Shown in pieces: positions 56,453 to 64,000 of a stretch of 64,000 nucleotides of DNA (the stretch's first letter is position 1; each line of letters begins with the position of its first letter). The translations under genes and the position numbers were made by a program. The DNA comes from Lumbricus terrestris (taxonomy: Eukaryota > Annelida > Clitellata > Crassiclitellata > Lumbricidae). The DNA is taken from positions 17,321,185 through 17,385,184 of the forward strand of contig OX457044.1 of the NCBI GenBank assembly GCA_949752735.1. The letters run 5' to 3'. Under the pieces are notes generated by a model. The model worked only from the letters and a program-made list of their open reading frames with translations, was not told the origin of the DNA and did not search any database.

Positions 56453-57280
56453 TCTTCGGCTGAAACATTATAACAAATGACCTGTTAGTGCTGATGATAA
56501 CACCATTGCAATGCTCAAATAACTGTATAACCTATAGGTGATTAAATTTTTAGTGGCAACAGATAAGTCCCCCTTCCTGCGCTTGGACTTGCAGAAGACA
56601 TACCGGTAAGTTAGGAGTCCAGCATAGACTATAATAATCCACTTAGGGTGCGTGACCCTAACTTGGGCAAGCTCCTAAAATGGACACCCCCATGTATCTA
56701 AAAATATAGACGACATAGAGTGGTGCCTTCTATAGGAAATGTTATCGACTCTATGAATTGGAGTTATAAAACAAAAAAAGTATGTAGGCCTAGGTGGAAA
56801 ATTGTACCTTGAGGTTAGAAGTAAATGTTTGTTTTAGCATACGAATGCTTAGGCCTAAATGTTTGCTATTTGTCTCGGAAGCTGTGGCGAGTTGCTTTTT
56901 GGTGTATTTTCAATCGGTTTTTTGCAAGAGTTCTGCGAAGCATCGCTGTTTCGCCACAGGTGAACGAAAATGCAAGAGAAAATGAAATAACTTTATCAAT
57001 AATTTTCCTAGGAAGGTATTATATAGAGCCTAATGTGGGCACCATTCCGTATTCTTAATTTGGGCAGTGCCCATTTTAGGTAACCTTGTATACTCAAAAT
57101 AAGGTCACGTTGACTACTATATTAGATCTACACGCAAATATTTCTTTATAGTTCTATACAATTTTACCATAATTGGCCTCGGTGAGGTCTAGACCCTATA
57201 TTCTACGATTGCATAATTTTGAAACTTCTTACATTTGGGAATATCTGATGATTTTTTAATGTTCAATGTATTTTGTGATT
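55838..57280. other. Introns around exon 2 of peptide gene B; no other gene
   Basis: Apart from exon 2 (56384-56459) this holds AT-rich sequence. Near 56645-57070 the words TTGGGCA and GGGCACC appear; they recur inside the inverted-repeat element that follows. Confidence 0.4.
56384..56452 (-). CDS. Peptide gene B exon 2: signal peptide
   Basis: The exon starts at 56459 (acceptor ATAATGTTTCAG); ATG after 7 bases. 23 residues, core VLVILLICTLI. Donor AAG|GTCGGT as in gene C. It is shorter than in A and C; the cleavage site is supplied by exon 3. Confidence 0.65.
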
Positions 57281-57358
57281 GGAAACTGGAGAATCATCTA
57301 GGGTAGGGTTCCCTTATTTGGAAACTGGAGAATCATCTAGGGTAGGGTTCCCTTATTT
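57281..57358. repeat. 39-bp direct tandem duplication at an element end
   Basis: Two exact 39-base copies (57281-57319, 57320-57358), each holding GGAAACTGGAGAATCATC followed by the terminal GGGTAGGGTTCCCTTATTT of the element to the right. Confidence 0.93.
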
Positions 57359-59799
57359 GGGCACCTTAAAGATAAAAGACTTGTATTGCAGTAATTTGAT
57401 ATGCATACCTCTGGTTTGGTGTTATTTGGTTGAATTAAACATTAGGAAATGAAAATATATTGAATACATGCACTTGAGTGTTTGACAATATTAGTTGTGC
57501 AGAGAAAAGAACTTGTCCCCAACGTGCCCAAATTAGGACATGGTGCCTTGATTTGGTCACCGGGTGCCCAGATTAGGTACACCTTGGTTCAGCTATGACA
57601 GTGGTGATTTCTATGTGCACCTGCTTACTCTATTTTCTACTTAACAATACAAATTTCGAGATTAAATAAACAAAAGATGAAATAATGCTTAGGTAGAATT
57701 ATTGTGTTACATTCACAACTGCAGTTGAACAAGGTAATACAGAAACCGAAGTGATCAAGTTGTTAGGTCCTGTTGAAGTGTTGATCAAACATTATTATTA
57801 CTAGAATAGGTTATTTCCACTCTGAAACTAAACTGCATCAGATAAATCACTACCAGCACAATCGTTTGCTTTTCTTATTAAGCTTTTGGCACATCCACTT
57901 TTCACATTTTGCAGCATAGCCTACGTTTTAAGAAACGTTGACGCAAATAAACATCCACTTTTCACATTTCAAGCACTGCGACCATATGACATCTCATTCA
58001 TTGTATGGAACTTAACCGTAAGGGCCTGTAGACATGGAGCCATGTCGTACTTTTCACCACCTTCTTGATTTTTGCTGGTCACTTGTTTTTTTGAGTGTCT
58101 GGCGTACGTCTTTGTTTTCGCCGCTTATCTGACCATTTTGTTTTAACAGGATGCAATCGATCATTTTTCTTTCTTTCTTCCTTTATGACTAAATCATGTT
58201 CACAAACTTTCTGTGATAATTCGAGATGGAACAAATTTCTTTGATACATAGGAGGCTAGGAGCGTTGCATAGAAATGCATAAATGCATAGAATCCTGGTA
58301 TACGACAGATTGAAAACCAATTAACTTCAAAGAGGCTATCAGTTTATACCTACCCAGCAAGCAAATGGATATACTATGGCAAAACGCTTCGTTCAGAATC
58401 AGAAGATACATCGGATTGAAAAAAAAATTCATATCGATCTGCAGCTAGTGGAGTAACGATCGGAACAACAGTTCCTGCAAACGACTCGTCTTAAACAGTG
58501 TGGGCAATTTTAACATGCATAACTGGAAAATCAAAGGGGATTCTTTGTTGAGGATACAGACCCTACGACACTTCAGCGAATTGCGTAATAGGGATTCCAT
58601 GCTCCGAGACACTCAAAGCCAACAAGTGACCAGCAAAAATCAAGACGGTGGTGAAAAGTATGACACGGCTCCATGTCTATAGGCACTCACGGTGAAGTTT
58701 CATACAATGAAAAAGATGTCAGATGGTCGCAGTGCTTGAAATATGAAAAGTGGATGTTTATTTGCGTCAGCGGCGCCCGCAGGATTTTTTTCTTGTGCGC
58801 ACAGAAATTTTCGATGGAGGGATAAAAATTTCCGTCAGGGTCGCCGAAAAAACTGATGACTTTTTAGCCATCAGCCAAAAATTCCAAAAAGCATACCTTT
58901 TCCATCCGCCGAAAAAACTGATGTTTTTTTTAGTCATCAGCCAAAAATTACCCAAAAGCATACATTTTTTTAGTAATCAGCCAAAAATTACCCCAAAGCA
59001 TACTTTTTTTTTAGTCATCAGCCAAAAGTTCCCCCCCAAAATCCATTTTCCATTCGCCGAAAAAACTGATGACCTTTTTTTTTAGTCATCAGCCAAAAAT
59101 TCCCCAAAGACATATCTTTTCCATCCTCCGAAAAACTGATGACCTTTTTTTAGTCATCGCGCTGTACGCACTTGCGTACGTGCGTACGTCTGCGGGCGCC
59201 GCTGATTTGCGTCAACGTTTCTTAAAACGTAGGCTATGCTGCAAGCTTAATAAGAAAAGCAAACGATTGTGCTGATTTTGACGTAGTGATTTATCTGATA
59301 CAGTTTAGTTTCATAGTGGAAATAACCTATTCTAGTAATAATAATGTTTGATCGACAGGACCTAACTACTTGATCACTTTGGTTTCAGTATTGCCTTGTT
59401 CAACTGCAGTTGTGAATGTCACACAATAATTCTACCCAAACATCATTAATTTTCATTTCTTGTTTATTTCATCTCGAAAATGTAATGCGTTAAGTAGAAA
59501 ATAAGGCAAGCAGGTGCACATAGATATCACCACTTTCATAGCTGGACCAAGGGGCACCTAATTTGTGCACCTGGTGCCCAAATTGAGACACCATGTCCTA
59601 ATTTGGGCACTTTTGGGGATATGTCCTTTTCTCCACACAACTAATATTATCAAACAGTCAAGAGCATGCATTCAATATATTTTCATTTCCTAATGTCTAA
59701 TTCATCCAAATAACATCAAACTAGAGGTATGCGCATATCAAAATTATTGCAATATGAGCTCTTTTACCCTTAAGGTGTCCAAGTAAGGGAACCCTACCC
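57340..59799. mobile_element. Long inverted-repeat element, arms about 760 bp
   Basis: The left arm (57340-58102) and right arm (58604-59799, less a 445-bp insertion) are diverged inverse copies around a 500-bp centre. Ends GGGTAGGGTTCCCTTA are flanked by TA on both sides (57338-57339, 59800-59801), suiting a Tc1/mariner-type target. Arms include GTGCCCAAATTAGGACATGG and CCACTTTTCACATTT. No transposase is seen. In intron 1 of peptide gene B. Confidence 0.8.
58768..59204. mobile_element. hAT-like MITE, family 6, nested
   Basis: 437 bp, ends CAGCGGCGCCCGCAGGA / CTGCGGGCGCCGCTG, perfect 8-bp duplication ATTTGCGT (58760-58767 and 59205-59212). Inside are about five units of CCGAAAAAACTGATGAC-T-run-AGTCATCAGCCAAAA. 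It sits in the right arm of the long inverted-repeat element. Confidence 0.95.
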
Positions 59800-59924
59800 T
59801 ACATGTAGGCATTACCAATATCGACAGTCTTACTGCAGTCTATGGCGGTAAAGGCAGAGCAATCAGACGGATCAGTATTTCCTTCTGTCTTTACTACCAT
59901 AGCTCATGCATTTTCCGACTAGAC

Positions 59925-60130
59925 TATATAAGATCACAGCTCGACTTCCTTGCTTTGCTCATAACTATTTCTAGATATAATGCTATGCTTGAACTTGAAG
60001 TCTTGCACTGGCTGCCTATTACTGCACGCATTCACTACAAGATCCTCTTTCTGGTCTAGAAAGCACAGCTGGGAAATGCCCCTATGGATACCTCTCAAAC
60101 TAGACATGCAAATCCGTTAGCCTATCTGCA
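59925..60130 (+). pseudogene. LINE reverse-transcriptase C-terminal fragment
   Basis: Reads LHWLPITARIHYKILFLV, stop, KAQLGNAPMDTSQT, matching the LHWLPV.ARI.YKI..LVYKAL.G.AP.Y segment found after the reverse transcriptase in many LINEs. Confidence 0.75.
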
Positions 60131-60157
60131 TTTTCATCTCGCTCAATGCGCTCTGCT

Positions 60158-60840
60158 GATCAATCAATCAATCAATTGTGATTTATATGGCGCCCCTTCA
60201 AGGTACCTACTCAGAGGCGCTCCCGGCCGAGATCAAGCGAAAAAGACAGTCTTCAGCAGTTTGTGAAATTGAGAACGGCTTGAGAGGTGTCGCATAGTCA
60301 AGGGAAGTCCATTCCAGGTTGTTGGACCAACCACAGAGAACGAACGCCTCTGCAATGTTAAAGAGCGAGTGAAAGGAACCATTAAGTCACCATGGACAGC
60401 AGAGCGCAGTGCACGGCGGCCTATGCAAGTGGAAAGAGGGAGGCAAAGCTCACACAGATAAGAGGGTGCCCAGCCTGATAAGCATCGCCACACCAAAGAT
60501 GCAATCCTAAATGAGATGCGCCACGGGAAGGAAACCAGTGCAACACCTCACGTATATATTGTGATACACGATGATACTGGGAGAACCAGGGCTGTTTTTA
60601 AGGAATTTTTAGAACTGCACAATTCCTTCTTTCCTTCCCACCTTCCATGCTAAATTAACTCCAATCGGAGAACATTGACTTTTTGCTAGTTTTAGCTATA
60701 CAGAAGTGCTTCTAAAACTGCACAAATCCATTTAGAACTGCACATTTTGTGTACAACTGCACGTTAAAAAAGCCCTGGGGAGAACAGCAAAGATGGAGGC
60801 GCAGTAGTCGAGGTGACTCAGCACAAATGCAAATCTCTTA
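60158..60840 (-). mobile_element. 5'-truncated LINE 3' end (family with TTGA tail), copy 2
   Basis: Encodes [38 protein letters not shown] and [13 protein letters not shown] on the minus strand. Ends (TTGA)n at 60158-60176. It is split by the MITE at 60587-60777. The homologue in catalase intron 1 is at 3634-4055. Confidence 0.82.
60587..60777. mobile_element. hAT-like MITE, family 3, copy b, nested in a LINE
   Basis: 191 bp, ends CAGGGCTGTTTTTAAGG / GTTAAAAAAGCCCTG, perfect 8-bp duplication GGGAGAAC (60579-60586 and 60778-60785). About 80% like 12872-13075. Confidence 0.93.
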
Positions 60841-60931
60841 AATCGCATCTGTTTAGATCTGTTCAATTTCTGTTGGGTAGCTATGTTAAGCGCCTTCGTG
60901 AGATTCTTGTCAAGGCGCTATATAAATTGTC

Positions 60932-61063
60932 ATATACATACATACATACAAACATACAAACACACATACATACATACATACATACGTACATACGTACATA
61001 CGTACATACGTACATACGTACATACATACATACATACATACATACATACATACATACATACAT
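60932..61063. repeat. (CATA)n microsatellite, left of LINE
   Basis: Follows a retroposon-type tail AAGGCGCTATATAAATTGTC. CATA and CGTACATA tetramers run up to the (CAAT)n tail of the LINE. Confidence 0.93.
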
Positions 61064-62932
61064 CAATCAATCAATCAATCAATCAAAATCATTTATTGAT
61101 CCCACAATAAAACATAACAAACAGAAAATAATGCAAAATAATGCAAGACAATTTATATTTAACATTGTAATGTATTCAATACAGAACTTTGTAAGATAGA
61201 GAAGGGAGCAATAGGCCCTCCAGAAGGGACAAGTCCCGCTTAGTAGGGAGCCTATATACCATGAGTAGTTTAAGCAAGATGGTGGGGTATGATTAAATGG
61301 GGAAAGAACAGGCGCTATAGTAAAGTGCATAATAATTACTATACATTATTATTTCATGAATGTTAAATGAAAGCATGTCTTAACTAAAGCTTAACTAAAG
61401 CTTAACTAATAAACAACGAAACTGGTGTTAGGAGATGTAAGTTAGTGTGTGTGCACGTGCAAGGGTTTTAAAGTGGCTGAGGGATGTAACCAAGCGGATT
61501 TCTTTGGGTAAACTGTTCCAATTAATAGGGCCCTGGACTCCAAGTGAAAACTTACGGACGTTAGTTCTAGCAAACACAGGTCTAAAATCATTACTGCTTC
61601 TGGTGCATATCAGCTGCGGTGCAGGATCAAAATAGGAAAAGAATGATGGTGGAAGGAGGTTATTAGTATATTTGTACATGAAGATGCAAGTTTGTAGAAA
61701 TTTAATTTGGGTTATGTTTAGGAGTTTGTGTTCGAGGAATAACGGACTGGTGTGTGAATTTAGTGGAGATTTAGTTATCACTCTTATGGCCTTTTTTTGA
61801 AGGATCCTTATATCGTTAAGATGAGAGTCGTATGTGGAAGTCCAGATCATATTGCAGTAAGTAAGATATGGGTATATGAGGGTAAAATAGAGATCCCGTA
61901 AGATATGAAGAGGAAGAAGATAAGACACTCGTTTTATAATGCCTAGGTTCTTCTTAATTTTATTGCTAATTTCAAAAATGTGAGTTTTCCACTTCAGGTG
62001 TTGGTCAATGTAGATACCTAAAAATTTTGTTGAGGGTACTTGAGGAATTACGATGTTGTTTAAGACAATTTGACTATTGTCATAGGGAATGGATTTTCCT
62101 ATGGAACGAAAGACAATGCAATTTGATTTTTTTGCGTTAAGTGTTAATTTATTACTTATAAACCATTCACTTGCAGACATAAGTTCACTATTAACCAATT
62201 GTATTAAGTGGTCATATGAGGTATGGGAAAAAAGACATTAGAGTCGTCTGCAAACATGATGAAATGTAGCACAGTTGACGAGTTTGGCAGATCGTTAATA
62301 AATATTAGAAATAAGAGTGGGCCAAGAATTGATCCTTGTGGTACACCAAATAGAATGGGTAAAGGGTTTGAAAGGAAACCATTACATATAACTCGTTGGT
62401 ATCGATTCGTAAGATAACTAGTAAACCAATCCAATGAAGTACCTCTAATGCCATAGTGTTCAAGTTTAGTTAGAAGGATATTATGGTCAACCGAGTCAAA
62501 GGCCTTGGCGAGATCAAGGAAAATTCCAATAGAATATTCATTTTTGTCCATCGCAGTGGCTATCCTATCTTGGATATCTAATAGGGACATTGAAGTTGAG
62601 TGACCAGATTGGAAACCATGCTGCGAAGGGTATAGGATAGATTTATAATTAAGGTAGGAAAAAAGGCGATCATACATAACTCGTTCATAAAATTTAGAAA
62701 AAAATGGTAACACCGAAATAGGTCTATAGTTAGCTATGTCACTTTTAGAACCTTGTTTATGAATTGGGACGACTTTTGCAATTTTGATTTCAGTGGGGAC
62801 AAGCCCAGTTGTGAGTGAGCAATTAATTATATCGGATAACGGTGAGACTAAAAATTCCATAACAGGAGATATGAGGTGAGGGAATAAATCATCCATTCCT
62901 GAACTATGAGTTGATTTGAGAGTTTTATTGTT
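61064..62932 (-). mobile_element. LINE (Jockey/CR1/L2-like group) inserted in a (CATA)n array
   Basis: Minus strand: reverse transcriptase in 62896-62204 (NYRPISVLPFFSK, FLDLAKAFDSVDHN, GVPQGSILGPLLF, FADDS), then a frameshift near 62200 and the C-terminal domain in 62198-61428 (FLGIYIDQHLKWK, PINWNSLP). Missing the endonuclease and 5' part. It ends in (TTGA)n at 61064-61084, as the LINE at 38501 does, and is clearly a relative of it. (CATA)n lies on both sides. In intron 1 of peptide gene B. Confidence 0.9.
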
Positions 62933-63234
62933 TTATACATACATACATACATACATGCATACATACATACAATATCATACATACATACATACATACATAC
63001 ATACATACATACATACATACATACATACATACATACATACATGCATGCATGCATGCATGCATGCATGCATACATACATACATACATACATACATACATAC
63101 ATACATACATACATACATACATACATACATACATACATACATACATACATACATACATACATACATACATACATACATACATACATACATACATACATAC
63201 ATACATACATACATACATACATACATACATACAT
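62933..63234. repeat. (CATA)n microsatellite, right of LINE
   Basis: About 75 tetramers, with an inner (CATG)n patch near 63041-63068. Tyr-Ile-His-Thr and Met-Tyr-Val-Cys frames across it are artefacts. Confidence 0.95.
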
Positions 63235-63540
63235 GGACAAGAGAAGCTGCAGCTTTAGAAGTCAGAGATCGAGCAATGTTCCTGGGCTGCCGCAGTTGGA
63301 AGTAGCAGCCGCGGCACACCTGATCACACCTGATGCGAGGGGGAGTTCAGAGTCCAGGAGCACTCCAAGGTCACGCACCACTAAAGAAAAAGTCATAGAT
63401 GGGAATTGAGAAGAGAGAAAGCTCTAGTGCCCAACGAAATGAATTTGGTTTTTGGGCGTTGAGGCGGAGTCGGCTAGCCGCTAGAGGACATCCAATCTGT
63501 GAGAGCCCCATTGCTTGTTGCATGGTGCGGGCGGCCTCAA
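63235..63540 (-). pseudogene. LINE reverse-transcriptase fragment
   Basis: Minus-strand reading gives CRGCYFQLRQPRNIARSLTS and KAAASLVH, matching the ..AYFHLRNI.RIR.FLS...A..LVHA segment of CR1/Rex-like LINEs, with upstream RLNAQKPNSF. Cut short by the microsatellite. Confidence 0.65.
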
Positions 63541-63544
63541 AGGC

Positions 63545-63785
63545 TTGATCTTTTTGTTCCCAGGACTAGGATTGATGCTCGGGCCTTTGCTGTGTTTAGT
63601 CCCTCCATTTCTCCAGTTGGAGTGGCCTTCATCCCGCACTAAGGACTAAACTAATTACTCGTTTTCCCTCGTTCTTTTAAGGCAGGTCTTTTCCCCAGGA
63701 GTGTATCGTATTGGGACGACTCTGAATGGTCAATTTTCGAGAGGCGTTATATAAATCTACAGATACAATAAAATACAATATAGAT
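63545..63785 (+). pseudogene. LINE 3' end remnant
   Basis: Reads FVPRTRIDARAFAVFSPS, with further C-terminal motifs in shifted frames. The tail is GAGAGGCGTTATATAAATCTACAGATACAATAAAATACAAT. Confidence 0.6.
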
Positions 63786-63902
63786 ACAAGACTACGGCGT
63801 AGACCATCAAGTGTGTGCTGCTGCTGCTGCTGTTTTTCCAGTTACAGCTCGGTGTCGTCTCGTAGGGTTCAACGCCTTTTGGGTTAAAACCTAGATACTT
63901 AC

Positions 63903-64000
63903 GTGTGCTGGAGTGTAGCGAAGACTAGTGTACCGTAGTTCTCAAAAGCAATCGGTTCAAAGCTCGTTGTCGGTTGTTGATGTGGCTCTCCTTGGCATCT
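63903..64000 (-). other. Peptide gene B exon 1 (5'UTR), cut by window edge
   Basis: AGATGCCAAGGAGAGCCACA on the minus strand is identical to part of exon 1 of gene C, and the donor is C|GTAAGT. The upstream part and promoter lie outside the window. It could also serve the relic exon at 55190-55297. Confidence 0.5.

Overview
The window is nuclear DNA of an animal, not a prokaryote. Genes are split by long introns with GT-AG borders. The sequence is AT-rich and full of microsatellites, LINE and SINE fragments, and small non-autonomous DNA transposons. The many AGGCCTA/TAGGCCT palindromes and the divergent catalase suggest a marine invertebrate, perhaps an echinoderm or another invertebrate deuterostome. 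That assignment is an impression only.

Layout. 1-2,600: C-rich low-complexity DNA, one hAT-like MITE and the 5' flank of the first gene. 2,678-21,807 (+): a complete peroxisomal-type catalase gene with 12 coding exons and 506 codons plus stop. One intron is GC-AG, and several MITEs, SINEs and tandem repeats lie in the introns. 21,922: poly(A) signals. 23,400 to the right edge: three related transcription units on the minus strand, called here peptide genes A (31.5 to 23.4 kb), C (43.0 to 36.1 kb) and B (off the right edge to 50.1 kb).

Each peptide gene reads as an untranslated first exon, a signal-peptide exon, a short propeptide exon ending in a basic cleavage site (RKR or QKR), and a tiny last exon. 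The last exon encodes a 15-18 residue cysteine peptide with the pattern C-X6-CC-X4-C and a terminal Cys. In gene B the last Cys is displaced and a tail is added. Intron phases (0, then 1), splice sites, the basic site and the Cys codons agree between copies. I could not match this precursor to a family I know. It is the best candidate here for an undescribed system: a tandem array of secreted disulfide peptides, possibly hormones, neuropeptides or defence peptides.

The peptide genes sit in a segmental duplication of about 7 to >13 kb per unit. The units have been separately loaded with mobile DNA: two LINEs with (TTGA)n 3' tails, several LINE 3' stubs, tRNA-derived SINEs that share a 3' tail with a LINE, about ten hAT-like MITEs with 8-bp target duplications, a mariner remnant and two larger inverted-repeat elements. 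A MITE nested in one arm of a 2.5-kb inverted-repeat element has its unoccupied site preserved in the other arm.
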